Assembly: GCA_032622095.1 (NCBI GenBank)
Contig: CP136067.1
Span: 98,756,707-98,820,706 of the forward strand
Source of the DNA: Siphonodentalium dalli
Lineage: Eukaryota > Mollusca > Scaphopoda > Gadilida > Siphonodentaliidae
Direction of reading: 5' to 3'
DNA: 64,000 nucleotides
The notes beneath the pieces were generated by a model, which ran no database searches, was not told the origin of the DNA, and saw nothing but the letters and a program-made list of their open reading frames with translations. Below are positions 19,861 through 32,221 of this stretch, piece by piece (positions within the stretch are counted from its first letter, which is position 1; every line of letters starts with the position of its first letter). The translations under genes and the position numbers were made by a program.

Positions 19861-22129
19861 ATTGAAGATATATAAGCGTGTCAAGTGTATTATTAAAATT
19901 GGTAGTGTTTATAAATATACGGATTATGTGTTTATTGGTAACACATGAAATCGCTAGTGTTTACAATAAAACACTCGACAATGTTTTAAACCGTTACAGT
20001 ATTGTCTTCGGCAGTGCCGCACTGTAACATAACATCTAAAAACAATTTTCAAGTCCAAATTACTGTTAATTCATCTGCATATTATCTTTAAAATATGCAT
20101 GTGGTAATAACTTTGCTTAGACAAATATGTATGCCTAATTGCACTTGTTGTGTATGGTATAAACACTGGCGTTTTTGTTCATCATGTTCATGTACATGTA
20201 CATTTAAATACATGAGTGTTTATGACTACCCAAGACCGACTTCCCTGGCCTGCAAGCATGCTATGATTAATGTTATCTATCAAATAGTCTGCTGCTTGTA
20301 ATACAATATCATAGATATGGTAGAATTCAATGACATTTGGATGTAATAGCATCTGTGCTACGTTACCATGCATGGAAAGCCACTTTATTTTGGCCTCATT
20401 TAAATCACACTCTGCATTGTGTCTAGTTGTCTGTGATGTTTCGAACTCAATGTTCAATGAGTTCTTCGTATAATAACAGTCTTCTTGGATTGTGTGGTAT
20501 CGTGAAAATGAGGTAAGTGAATATATATGGCATTAGCAAGAAGTAATACAGATATAATCGCTCTATATCGAAATGAAAAGGATATAGTTGCATATTATGT
20601 GTCATCTCAAATGGATAGGTGACACTTTCCAAATTTCAAACCCTCTCAGTATCGCGTGGATAACTTTCAAATGATTTGGAAATTCCCATGGAAACAAATG
20701 TATCAATTTAAATTGCAAGATATAGAATCCGCTGGAGGGAAATGGCCTCACCAGTGGCAAAACACAATTTAAACCGGCACATAATTTTCAAACCCTTTAT
20801 TTTAAAATCATTATTACTGGCCGCATATTATGTATCTGTCTTGCACGTACAGGTTGGTGAAGGTGCCAGATCGCGATTGCATGATTTAAGTGACTTTTGT
20901 GAGCGATTTTTATTTGCGTGTTTTACAATGGTGGAATTTTTTCCCGTGTATTAATCAATGCAATGTTCCCTGCATTAGTTGTTCAATGTTATAAAGTTCG
21001 CTGTCAACTCAGGTCGGAATATCAACCAGTGCTCTTGTTTTAAACGATTGGAATATGATCGCTATATACGGACATGATATAAGTTGCTGTTTACTTTTCA
21101 TATATTTCCACTAATGTATTATTAATTTTAAATCTTCATTGCTTCAGGATTCTGTATGACCAGACAATATCACAGTGGTCGGGAAAGTTAAGGACTTGGC
21201 GAATTATGCAGTTATTGTACACACGCGGAGGAGCACACGAGTTGTGACGGCATGAGCTGAGATTTGAAACCATGATTTATATATTATGAAGAGCATGTAG
21301 TGGTAAAATGAAACACAAGCTTTCCACAGTCATTCATTATTGATGTGATGATACGTCCTCTTGTACACAAAACACAAAGCCAGAAGATTAAAGTATCACT
21401 TCTCTCCAAAAGCTCGGAGATGGTCCCAAAATGGGATTCAGAGCCATTATACGGAATATATATGGATTATACATAAAACGGAACACACACACAGTTCAAC
21501 ATACAATAGGGTCTATACCGTATAACTTGACATAAAGTATCACTGGATTATATATATGGATCTACACGGGAACTATACGGAATTGGAATACACATAAAGA
21601 ATCACTGGATTATATCAGGAACTATACACATGATTTATCAGAACATTTTATAATTTACAGCATTGGATTAAAAGAAACCAGGTGACCTTAAATATTATAG
21701 TTATGGATTTACAAGAAACAAAAGACTCGTGCCATTATAAGATATTTGAGGCCTTTATGTAGTTTACACTAATTCCATGACTGGAGCTTCCTGACATTTT
21801 GCGAAAACCATATGCCAATGCATTATCTTATATATAGGGAACCTCGCATATTTAACATAATACATTGGCCTAAAAATATTGACCTTGACCTTGTAATCCA
21901 ATGCATTAACTTATATATGAGAAGCTCCCCATGAGAGACTCGCATAAATAGGAGAACCAATGACACACGATATGTAATGCTGCAGCAGCGCTGCTCCCGT
22001 CTTGAAAGTGTTAAGGAACAAGTTGGATTCAAAAATGAAAATTAATAATAATTATTGTCAAACATAAAATGAATCTCAATCTTAGCGAACAAATGCTATC
22101 TTTAATTATAAATGTATATAATGTTGAAA
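19861..22129. other. Intergenic, mostly unrecognised
   Basis: Between 19880 and 20220 there are diverged 'gtgtttat' / 'aaacact' motifs related to 13130-13450. Two short 'ccaatgcatt' palindromic repeats lie at 21814-21960 (listed separately). No protein domain, RNA or clear gene was seen in the rest. Confidence 0.45.
21814..21960. repeat. Short palindromic 'GCCAATGCATT' repeats
   Basis: 21814-21873 is an imperfect palindrome: 'gccaatgcattatcttatat' and, inverted, 'ataatacattggcc'. A diverged second copy follows at 21897-21950. Same family as the near-perfect palindrome at 32222-32290 and the single arm at 44291. Confidence 0.6.
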
Positions 22130-22219
22130 TCCGGGTCAAATAGTGACTCCGACCTTACCTTGACCTTCAAAATGGTCAATTCAAGGTCAAAGCCCGGACG
22201 AAGTCGGGTCACCTGCTAG
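22130..22219 (+). mobile_element. Helitron-like 3' fragment (family 3), start of array B
   Basis: A 5'-truncated unit ending GCCCGGACGAAGTCGGGTC, spacer and CTAG at 22216-22219. The preceding 'ggtcaattcaaggtcaaa' matches the end of unit A11. Confidence 0.75.
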
Positions 22220-22243
22220 TCTACTATATATTTTGAGAACTAC

Positions 22244-22319
<76 letters not shown>

Positions 22320-22737
22320 ATGTATGTGGGTACTTCATAGAATCGAAAACATCTGCGCGGATTCGTACTTAGGGGTTCCAATGAACGGGGGAGATTTTTA
22401 TTGGGTCAGTTTTTCCGCGCGATGTGACCTTGACCTTCAAACGGGTACCCACAAATTATCTATATGTGTGTGTCCTTTATAGACTCGAATCGATTGAGCT
22501 CAGACTTGCTACATACGGGAAGTGTCATGGACGGGTTAAATTGTGACCCCCGACCTGGCCTTGACCTTGAAAATGATCAATTCAAGGTCAAATCGGGTAA
22601 AATATTGAAAAACCAAAAATTAATTCAAAAATATAAAACAAAATTAATACAATTAAATTTATTAAAAAAATTAATTAAAAAAATTAAAAATTGTCATGTT
22701 TCTGACGAAAGCCGCCAGTGGCGGGCTAACCTGCTAG
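22220..22737 (+). mobile_element. Helitron-like unit B1 (family 1)
   Basis: It starts TCTACTATATATTTTGAGAA and ends GCCGCCAGTGGCGGGC...CTAG at 22734-22737. A (TA)n then (TG)n tract lies at 22248-22320. The middle lacks most of the long module and joins 'gggtacccacaaattatcta' to 'tgtgtgtgtcctttatagac', a second element-like start inside the unit. Confidence 0.8.
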
Positions 22738-23498
22738 TCTACTATATATTTTGAGACTTCGTATATGTGTGTGTGTGTGTGTGTGTACTATAATTTATAG
22801 AATCGAAAACGCCTGGACCGATCGAGACCAAACTTCCTATCTAACAGTAAAAACACACGGGGATCGTCGACGTCGCATTTTGGACAAGCTCTGAGCACTC
22901 ATTCTCCTCTCCCAATCATCAAAATCACTGCATACGGCACTTCGGGGGTTAAGGTATTAATGATCTTTATATCGACCATATTTGGAGTTGTTAACCAACT
23001 AACGCTCTTTATTGCCATCGACGTTGCTAAACGGTTAACCATGCGTACGAAACTACGGATGCAAAACGCGAAATGCATTTATCTCGATTAAAAAGGCAGA
23101 ATTAACGTGTTGTGTGATTCTTATGTCTGTCGTTGCTAGGAACGGGGGAAATTTCATTGGGTCAGTTTTTCCACCCGATGTACCTTAAATCATACCTCTT
23201 TTAGGGACGGGTACTGCGTGTTGTGTGAGTCTTATGTCTTATTCACCTTAATCGGGTAAAATAAGGTCTAATCGGGTAAAACATTGAAAAACCAAAAATT
23301 AAATTAAAAATTTATCAACAAAATTAATTTTAAAATCCAGTAAATTAAAAATGCACATTTAACTCATGTTATAAACAAAACATTGAAAAAAGAATTTAAA
23401 TTCAAAAATTAATTCAAAAATTAATTAAAAATTAATTTAAAAAATTAAAAATTGTCATGTTTCTGACGAAAGCCGCCAGTGGCGGGCTAACCTGCTAG
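22738..23498 (+). mobile_element. Helitron-like unit B2 (family 1)
   Basis: It starts TCTACTATATATTTTGAGAC and ends with the GCCGCCAGTGGCGGGC hairpin and CTAG at 23495-23498 (761 bp). It is almost identical to the next unit; by eye the differences are a 2-bp change in the (GT)n run and two substitutions close to the 3' end. Confidence 0.85.
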
Positions 23499-24257
23499 TC
23501 TACTATATATTTTGAGACTTCGTATATGTGTGTGTGTGTGTGTGTACTATAATTTATAGAATCGAAAACGCCTGGACCGATCGAGACCAAACTTCCTATC
23601 TAACAGTAAAAACACACGGGGATCGTCGACGTCGCATTTTGGACAAGCTCTGAGCACTCATTCTCCTCTCCCAATCATCAAAATCACTGCATACGGCACT
23701 TCGGGGGTTAAGGTATTAATGATCTTTATATCGACCATATTTGGAGTTGTTAACCAACTAACGCTCTTTATTGCCATCGACGTTGCTAAACGGTTAACCA
23801 TGCGTACGAAACTACGGATGCAAAACGCGAAATGCATTTATCTCGATTAAAAAGGCAGAATTAACGTGTTGTGTGATTCTTATGTCTGTCGTTGCTAGGA
23901 ACGGGGGAAATTTCATTGGGTCAGTTTTTCCACCCGATGTACCTTAAATCATACCTCTTTTAGGGACGGGTACTGCGTGTTGTGTGAGTCTTATGTCTTA
24001 TTCACCTTAATCGGGTAAAATAAGGTCTAATCGGGTAAAACATTGAAAAACCAAAAATTAAATTAAAAATTTATCAACAAAATTAATTTTAAAATCCAGT
24101 AAATTAAAAATGCACATTTAACTCATGTTATAAACAAAACATTGAAAAAAGAATTTAAATTCAAAAATTAATTCAAAAATTAATTAAAAATTAATTTAAA
24201 AAATTAAAAATTGTCATGATTCTGACGAACGCCGCCAGTGGCGGGCTAACCTGCTAG
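23499..24257 (+). mobile_element. Helitron-like unit B3 (family 1), near-identical to B2
   Basis: 759 bp, CTAG at 24254-24257. It is a head-to-tail copy of B2 with no bases between the units. Such high identity means a recent tandem event or an assembly duplication. Confidence 0.85.
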
Positions 24258-25102
24258 TCTATACTATATATTTTGAGAACTCCGTGTATTCGAGAGATAG
24301 CCCACACCCTCCGGACCTCAATGATATGATCGTGAATGAGTATTGATATACCCCACTACACTTTGACAAACACCGGTAATGGTGTGTAGATCATTTACAT
24401 ATCTCTCCTATATATTTTGATTCAATCTATCTAATTTACATATCTCTCTTATATATTTATGTTTGTGTGTGTGTTGTACTTCATACAAATCTACGATTCT
24501 CGACCGATCGGGACAAAACTTGGTACGTGTGTGTAGTTTGACCAGGCGGTGGTCGTTGTCGTATTGGCGAGCCCGTGCGCCGCCCGTACAGCGCATGAGC
24601 AGACGAGATCTCGGAAACGGGTGGAGCTATCGACTTGAAATTTGCTATGTGAATGTATCTTGCGCCGGGTACAAATTTTATCGGGTCGCCGAGCCCGTGC
24701 GACGCCCGTGCAGCGCATGCGCAGACGAGATCTCGGAAACGGGTGGAGCTATCGACTTGAAATTTGCTATGTGAATGTATCTTGCGCCGGGTACAAATTT
24801 ATCGGGTCGCCGAGCCCGTGCGACGCCCGTGCAGCGCATGCACAGACGAGATCTCGGAAACGGGTAGAGCTATCGACTTGAAATTTGCTATGTGAATGTA
24901 TCTTGCGCCGGGTACAAATTTTATCGGGTCGCCGAGCCCGTGCGACACCAGCTTCGCGCATGCGCAGACAAGATCTCGGAAACGGGTGGAGCTACCGGGT
25001 ACAATTTTTTTCTTATTGAAACGCGTGGAGCTAAAAATTAAAAAAAAAAAATTTAAAATGTCATGTTTCGGACAAGCCGCCGGTGGCGGGCTAACCTGCT
25101 AG
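24258..25102 (+). mobile_element. Helitron-like unit B4, chimeric
   Basis: It starts TCTATACTATATATTTTGAG and ends GCCGCCGGTGGCGGGC...CTAG at 25099-25102 (family-1 end). From about 24490 the interior is family 2: 'acgattctcgaccgatcgg' and four copies of the ~121-bp repeat (landmark 'gatctcggaaacgg' near 24607, 24729, 24848, 24970). Positions 24290-24460 contain sequence seen nowhere else in the window, with two 'catatctctc.tatata' repeats. Confidence 0.75.
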
Positions 25103-25909
25103 TCTTCTATATATTTTGAGAACTACGTATATATATAAATATATGTGTCCTCTATAGACTCTAAAACGGCTGGTTTGATTGAGCTCAAACTTCCCATCTA
25201 ATGGTAAAGTCCCACGGGAATCGTCTTCGCGGCGTTTTGGAGAAGCTCTGAGCACTCATTCTCCACTCCCAGTCATTAAAATCACCGTCCTCGGTACTGC
25301 GGGGGTTAAGGCAAGCACGCTCTTTATATTGACCAAATTTGGCGTTGTTAACCGAGTAACGCTCTTTATTGCCATCGGCGTTGCTAAACGGTCACCCTAT
25401 GCGTACGAATGCGTACGAAACTACGGATGCAAAACGCACCGGAACCTGAATGCATGTATCTTGATTAAAAAGGCAGAATTAACTCATTGGAAAACAACAA
25501 ATGCGTGTCGTGTGATTCTTATGTCTGTCGTTCCTATGAACGGGGGAGATTTTCATCGAATCATACCTCTTTTAGGGACGGGTACCATAACTTCTCTTGA
25601 TTAAAAAGGCAGAATTAACTCATTGAAAAACAAAAAATGCTTGTTGTGTGATTATTATGTATGTCGTTCTTAGGGAGGGGGGGAGAATTTCATCGGGTCA
25701 GTTTTTCCACCCTAGGGACGGGTACCATCATTTCTCTTGACCTTAAAAATGATCAATTCAAGGTCAAATCGGGTCAAATTGAAAAACAAAAAATGAAATT
25801 GAAAAATTAAAAATTAAAATTAACTCATTGAAAAACACAACAAATTTAATTAATGAAAAACCAAAAAATGTTTCTGACGATTGCCGCCAGTGGCGGGCTA
25901 ACCTGCTAG
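25103..25909 (+). mobile_element. Helitron-like unit B5 (family 1)
   Basis: It starts TCTTCTATATATTTTGAGAA and ends GCCGCCAGTGGCGGGC...CTAG at 25906-25909. The interior carries three 'gacgggtaccat' / 'ttgattaaaaaggcagaatt' modules in tandem. Confidence 0.8.
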
Positions 25910-26618
25910 TCTATTATATATTTTGAGAACTACGTAAATATATGTGTATATTTGTCCTCTATAGACTCGAAAACGGCTGCACCGATCGAGACCAAACTTC
26001 CCATCTAATGGCAAAAATCCACGGGAATGGTCGTCGCGGCGTTTTGGAGAAGCTCACAGCACCCGTTCTGCACCCCCAGTCACAAAAAAACGGCACGCTG
26101 GGGTTAAGTGCGTTTATAGTTAAAGAGCGTTCGTATCCACAGTGTCGTTGATAAAGAGTGTCTATATACACGACGAGTATAAATACGGCACCATTGACCG
26201 TCTCGAGGCGAAATTTCGTACTTAATTTCGTACTTAGGGGTTCCAATGAACGGGGGAGATTTTTATTGGGTCAGTTTTTCCGCGCGATGTGACCTTGACC
26301 TTCAAACGGGTACCCACAAATTATCTATATGTGCGTGTCCTTTATAGACTCGAACCGATTGAGCTCAAACTTGCTACCTACGGGAATTGTCATGGACGGG
26401 TTAAATTGTGACCCCGACCTGACATTGACCTTGAAAATGATCAATTCAAGGTCAAATCGGGTCAAATCGAAAAACAAAAATTAATTTTAAAAGCCAGTTA
26501 ATTGAAAAGGCACAATTAACTCATTGAAAAACCAAAAATTAAATTAAAAAATTAATTCAAAAAATTAAAAATTGTCTTGTTTCTTACGATTGCCGCCAGT
26601 GGCGTGCTAACCTGCTAG
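25910..26618 (+). mobile_element. Helitron-like unit B6 (family 1)
   Basis: It starts TCTATTATATATTTTGAGAA and ends GCCGCCAGTGGCGTGC...CTAG at 26615-26618. One base of the hairpin 3' arm is changed (G to T). Confidence 0.8.
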
Positions 26619-27740
26619 TCTATACTATATATTTTGAGACTTCCGTATATATATATATGTACTTTATAGAATCGAAAACTGCTGGCTCGATTAAGATCAA
26701 ACTTCCCATCTAAGGGTAAAAACCCACGAACACCGTAGTTGTCGCATTTGGAGAAGCTCTGAGCACCCTTTATCCACTCCAAAATCACCTCAAAGGCACG
26801 GCGTGGGTTAATCAAGTGATTATTTAATGAGCGTTTGTTTTTGACGCATCGCTATAAAGAGCGTCTGTTTACCATTCAACGTTATTAGCATCTGCAGAGA
26901 GATATACGGGAACATTGAGTGGTTTCCTGTGCGGGGAGATTTATTGGATGCCATAGTACTCTTACAACATCATTGTTGTAGTATGTATGACACTTAGGTC
27001 AGGGCTTATGGGGGTAGTTATAGGCATAATGCTTCTCAGAAATCCCGGTTACAAACCAACACTCACAATTTCGTATTTACGCAAACGTATACGGGAACAA
27101 GTGCTTTCCTATTTTAAGATCGCAACACATGATACCAAACAAAATTACGTCGCGTTGGTGATGGCGTTCACGACGGGATTAATTGACTGTCCGCTCTTTG
27201 TGAGGATGGGGTTCACGACGGGATTAACTTTGCGGGGACTATTGACCATCTCGTAAGGGTGGACAACCTATATCAGGGGTTGCCCAATGGCCACGGGCAG
27301 GTTAAAAAAATCATACCTCTTCTGGGTCTGGGCGTGTATAGACATGAGCGTGTTGTGTTGTGTTCCTAAGAACGCGGAGCGTGTTGTGTTCCTAAGAACG
27401 CGGATCGGGTAAGTTTTTCCGCCCTAGGTGAGCTCAAACTTCGTATATAAGTGTAAAAACACATGGGCATCGCCGACGTCGCATTGTGTGAAACATTCTT
27501 ATGTCTGTCGTTCCTAGGAACGGGGGAATTTTTCATCGGGTCAGTCTTAACCTTCAAACGGGTACCCACAAATTATATATTGTGACCCCGACATTACATT
27601 GACCTTGAAAATCATCAATTCAGGGTCAAATCGGGTAAAATATTGAAAAACCCAATATTAACTCATTGAAAAACACAAACAAAACATAAAACATTGTCAT
27701 GTTTCTGATCAAGCACGCCAGTGTCGGGCTAACCTGCTAG
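26619..27740 (+). mobile_element. Helitron-like unit B7 (family 1, long form)
   Basis: It starts TCTATACTATATATTTTGAG and ends ACGCCAGTGTCGGGC...CTAG at 27737-27740, with a hairpin mismatch. It carries the same ~730-bp long module as A3 and A4, with a ~40-bp deletion near 27090. Confidence 0.8.
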
Positions 27741-28415
27741 TCTACTATATAATTTGAGACTTCCGTATATATATTTGTCCTCTATAGACTCGGAAACGGC
27801 TGGACCGATCGAGCTCAAACTTCCTATCTATGGGTAAAAACCCACGGGAATGGTCGTCGCGGCGTTTTGGAGAAGCTCTGAGCACTCATTCTCCACTCCC
27901 AATCATCAAAATCACCGCAAACTTCACTACGGGGTTAATCGGGTTCATAGTTAAAGAGCGTTCCTATCCGCAGTGTAGTTGATAAAGAGCGTGTGTGCGT
28001 AATGTGATTCTTACGTATGTACACGGGCGTCAGCGTCGATTTCCAGACATGAGCGTGTTGTGTGATTCTTACGTACTTAGGACTTCCTAGGAACGGGGAT
28101 CGGGTCAGTTTTCCGCCCTAGGTGATCTTCACATTGAAACGGGTACCCACAAATGATATATATGTGTGTGTGTCCTTTATAGACTCGAACCGATTGAGCT
28201 CAGACTTGCTACCTACGGGAAGTGTCGTGGTGGGTTAAATTGTGACCCCGACCTGACCCTGACCTTGAAAATGATCAATTCAATGTCAAATCGGGTAAAA
28301 CTGGCGGATTTCGACGAATAGAAAAAAATAATAATTAAAATTATTAATTAATTAAAAAAGCTTTTTCGAACAAAGCCATGAGACGAACCACGCCAGTGGC
28401 GGGCTAACCTGCTAG
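27741..28415 (+). mobile_element. Helitron-like unit B8 (family 1), end of array B
   Basis: It starts TCTACTATATAATTTGAGAC and ends CGCCAGTGGCGGGC...CTAG at 28412-28415. The next base starts the flank shared with array A. Confidence 0.8.
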
Positions 28416-29770
28416 TAGTATATATTTGGTATCGTTCTGTTGGACTCTCTATATCACATAAATACTTTTTATAGAAAACCCTCAAACCGCAAATTCTAGT
28501 ATAAAAAGTGTGTCTATTTCAGACAAAGTTCAAACAGGAAATATGACCAGACAAGATATAGAAACCGCTAATCTCACTACCAATATAACAACACCAGTCG
28601 AACGTGATTACCTTTCAAAGCAATAACACCGGGCACCAGGTTACGGACAACCACAGGTACACACACACCATGGGTAAATACACAGTCAAAAGAACGGCGG
28701 TTTTTGTATGGTTATATCTGGCATATACCCATGGTTATATATAAACGGGCTACGAGCATCTGACCGTGAGTGTTTATTTTCATATTAATAAACACGTCAT
28801 AGTGTTTATTAAGTGTGTCTGAAAAAAAAACACATTAAGTGTTTATTATAAAACGCTATAACTAAACATGTGTTAATATAAACACTAGTACTAGTGTTTA
28901 TTCATAGTTGGATGGAGTGTTTATTTTAAAACACTATGACATGTTTTGATGTAAACACTGGTGTTATTCATAATTGGATGGAGTGTTTATTATAAAACAC
29001 TGTTACATGTTTTTGATATAAACACTGTTGATTTAATTATAAAACACGTGTTTTTACTAAAACATATCTCATGTCATATAAGTGTGTCTCTCATATGTTT
29101 TCATTACAAATGTTTATAGAAAATTATTCCTTATAGTGGAGTGTGTGCGCAGGAAATTGTTGACCGGCGCACGGTAAAAACGAACGAAGGACGCTATCCC
29201 ATGGCAATAGCTCAAACTTGACTTTGTGAAGTTGAGCTAATAATTCGGTGCCAATAAGACGGTGAGTCTGTATTTCCGTTCGAAGCATCATTTGAATTAT
29301 GATGTGAATGCAAGCATTAGCAGCTACCAGCATTCATCTGCATATATCAATGTAGAATAAATCTGCACAAAACTAATTAACAATTGCCCGACCTCGAGGT
29401 TTTCTCTCATTCTGACGACTACAAATTAGCAAAAGCTTCAGTTTAACAATGGCGCGAAATGCCTTTGTTTGCTGTCGCGAATTTGAACTGATAAAACCGT
29501 CGGCGAGGCAGTGGAATAAATGGATTCCGAATTGTTAACCAATGGAGCTATATCCCATGGAAAACGTTTGAGTATGACAAATATAATGCGTGTTTTTTGG
29601 TTAAAGATATATGTATTGTCAGTGATTGTTCGTTATGGCGCCTTTATACAGAAGTGCGTTCTTTTTCCGAATGAATGTCGAGCAGCATTTCTTTTCAACA
29701 ACCATACACGAGTATTGAAGTTACAATCTTGCCACAAATTGCTCTATAAGAATGATATCAAAACAATTCT
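28416..29770 (+). repeat. Array-flanking duplicated segment, copy B
   Basis: Similar along its length to 12760-14075. The AT-rich palindromic 'gtgtttatt' stretch is at 28760-29110. It diverges from copy A at about 29765. Confidence 0.75.
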
Positions 29771-29780
29771 TTTTTTTTAG
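29520..29780 (+). CDS. Possible 86-aa ORF in flank, copy B
   Basis: The partner of 13828-14091 with the frame kept. Near its end a T9 run followed by AG (29768-29780) resembles a splice acceptor. No domain was recognised. Confidence 0.2.
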   Translation: MDSELLTNGAISHGKRLSMTNIMRVFWLKIYVLSVIVRYGAFIQKCVLFPNECRAAFLFNNHTRVLKLQSCHKLLYKNDIKTILFF

Positions 29781-30339
29781 AGAATTCACATGCATAGTGT
29801 GGAACAGCCGACGAACCTGATTTATCTTTATTTGGTGCACCAGACTAATTTGGACACTATTGGCGCGCTTAGTGTTGGGGCATCCCCAAATTATTTCTTT
29901 TTTAAACGTAAATCTACATTTTTATTCATGGTGTTTATTCGACTAAGTGTTCTTTGTTGTGAAAAGTTTCTTGGGTATACATTAATAAATATGAAGACAC
30001 CTGTCCGGAAACGATTCTATCGATTAATATTGATTTTATTTAGAACTTTCTGGTAAAAATAGTAACGAAAAATTGTCCCAATTAATTATCGCAATATATA
30101 AGCAAATATCGATATACAATCAATATTATATGATAGAACAGGTTACTGCCACTCATATCCATTATTTTTATTCAAAAAACTACGCATCACGTATAGAGGA
30201 AAAATAGACCATCTTTAAGCGACATACCTTTTTTCTCTTCAGCTTTTAAACCCTTAAACTCCAGGCACTTATGCGCATCGACTCCAAATATGTTCATTCC
30301 GTAAAATAGAAGCCACTGAGCTGTGTCCCAGGGGGAGTA
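29781..30339. other. AT-rich intergenic, nothing recognised
   Basis: An open frame at 29790-30056 (plus) has no recognisable domain. Confidence 0.4.
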
Positions 30340-30665
30340 CCTAATTGTTGGTACTCTAGAGTACCTATATATATGTTCTCTGGAGTACCTATATATATAT
30401 ATATATATAGGTTCTCTGGGGTACCTATATATTTAGGTTCTCTGGAGTACCTATATTTAGGTTCTCTGGAGTACCTATCCAGGCATTATGCACATTATTA
30501 AAACAATAGGTACTCCAGAGTACCTACATAGGTACTGAACTTGTCCCGTGGTGTACCAAATTATCTGTAGTACCAATTATTTAGGTACTATGCATAGTAC
30601 CTAGCAATTTGGTACTTCAGAGAACCAAATATACAAGTACTATGTGGAGAACCTGCCCAGATACC
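30340..30665. repeat. Palindromic 'GGTACTC..GAGTACC' repeat cluster
   Basis: Left half: tandem 'ggttctctggagtacctata' units. Right half: inverted or variant forms such as 'ggtactccagagtacc', 'ggtactatgcatagtacc' and 'ggtacttcagagaacc'. The whole region could fold into many alternative hairpins. A short relative lies at 40321-40420. It is probably a palindromic MITE with internal expansion. Confidence 0.55.
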
Positions 30666-31001
30666 AAGCATGTGGCATGTTATATTCCAAACGATGTAAC
30701 GGCAGTTTAAACATCGAATTAAGTACAAAACCACGATCGAGGTTCTTCGAGATTATATTATAAGTTACATGAATTCTCTTGCATAGTGCAAAATGAAATA
30801 ATCCGAATTATATTACTTTTATTAGTATAGAACCTTGATCGTGTTTTTGTACTTAATTCAAGGTTTAATATCTCGATTCCAGAATATCCCTGAACTGTTC
30901 CCTGCATGCGGAGTAAAATTTGGCTGAATGACTAAAATAATCTTCAAAATTTCTTAATTTCTGTGCAATAATATTAAAGTAAACATAAATCAAACATCTT
31001 A

Positions 31002-31935
31002 AAAAGGTCTGGGTGAAACACCAATCGATCTATAATAGCCCGATAAATAAATAAAACTACCTTGCGATAAATCACAAACATTTGCGATTTAGTGCAAAGG
31101 TTTTTAATTGATCACAAAGGTTTGCGATAAATCGCAATAATTTAATCGCATATGTATTTTTATGCGTTGGCACTTATGGGCTTGAACCGTATAAATATAA
31201 ATAAAAATCAGACAACTTCAACAGGTCTGAGTGAATCACCAATCGATCTATAATAGCACGGTCCGGCTAAAATAGACCGATCGGTCTTTCACAGCCACCA
31301 TGCATGTGGGATAAGGGGAGAAAACTGCGATAAATCACAAAACAACTTTGCGAAAAATCACAAACACCTTTGCGATAACTCGTAAACTTTTGCGATAAAT
31401 TTCAAACATCTTTACGATAACTCTCAGACTACGTACTGGGTGATTATATATTGCGATTTATCGCAAAGATGTTTCAGATTTGTCGCAAAGCTTCTGTGCA
31501 AATATTATAAATCAGACATCTTAAACAGGTCTGGGTCATGATTTTCCTGACCTGTTGCCAGCAAGTTGAGTAAAGTTTGTCTGATTGTCTGAAATAATCG
31601 TCCAAAGCCAGCATGAATATGGGATAAGGGTAGCAAACCTTTGCGATAAATCCAGGAACAACTTTCCAATAAATCACAAACATCTTTGCGATAACTCGCA
31701 AAACTTTCCAATAAATCTCAAACATCTTTACGATAAATTGCAAACTGAGAATATTCAAAATAAACATATGTAAATATTAAACAAACAGAATTTCAATAGT
31801 CAAGAAATTTTGAGTTCCCTCTCTTACAACAGTGAGAGATGTGCCAGGAAGACCGATCAGTCTATTTTAGCCCGATCAGTCTATTTTAACCCGATCAGGA
31901 TATTATAGTTAATTTGTGGTTCACTCAGACCTTTC
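31002..31935. repeat. Putative TIR element with 'tttgcgataaatc' tandem interior
   Basis: The left end 'aaaggtctgggtgaaacacc' and the right end (inverted 'aaaggtctgagtgaaccaca') are imperfect inverted repeats extending ~45 bp through 'ctataata'. An extra internal copy of the end lies at 31212-31290. The interior is made of 'tttgcgataaatcacaaaca' units. No coding sequence or target duplication was identified. Confidence 0.45.
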
Positions 31936-32221
31936 TTTATACCATAATATCTTTCTGTTGTACTGTTCTTTGTTCAAATATAATATGTATGTTTATCCAC
32001 TCTTCGTTATCGGAGTATTAAAGACATATATAAAATACTCCACAATGGGGAGTAATGAACTTTGATTAATTAAAACTGTCACCATGGTGTTTGCAAAATA
32101 GCTCTCACTAGACCTCGCCACAATATTTTGGAGTTGAATGGGTCACCGGAATCACTATCCCAAAAATAAAATCGCCACGGTGTTGAGTGTTTTACTTATC
32201 GTATAATTTGTAATGTGTTAA

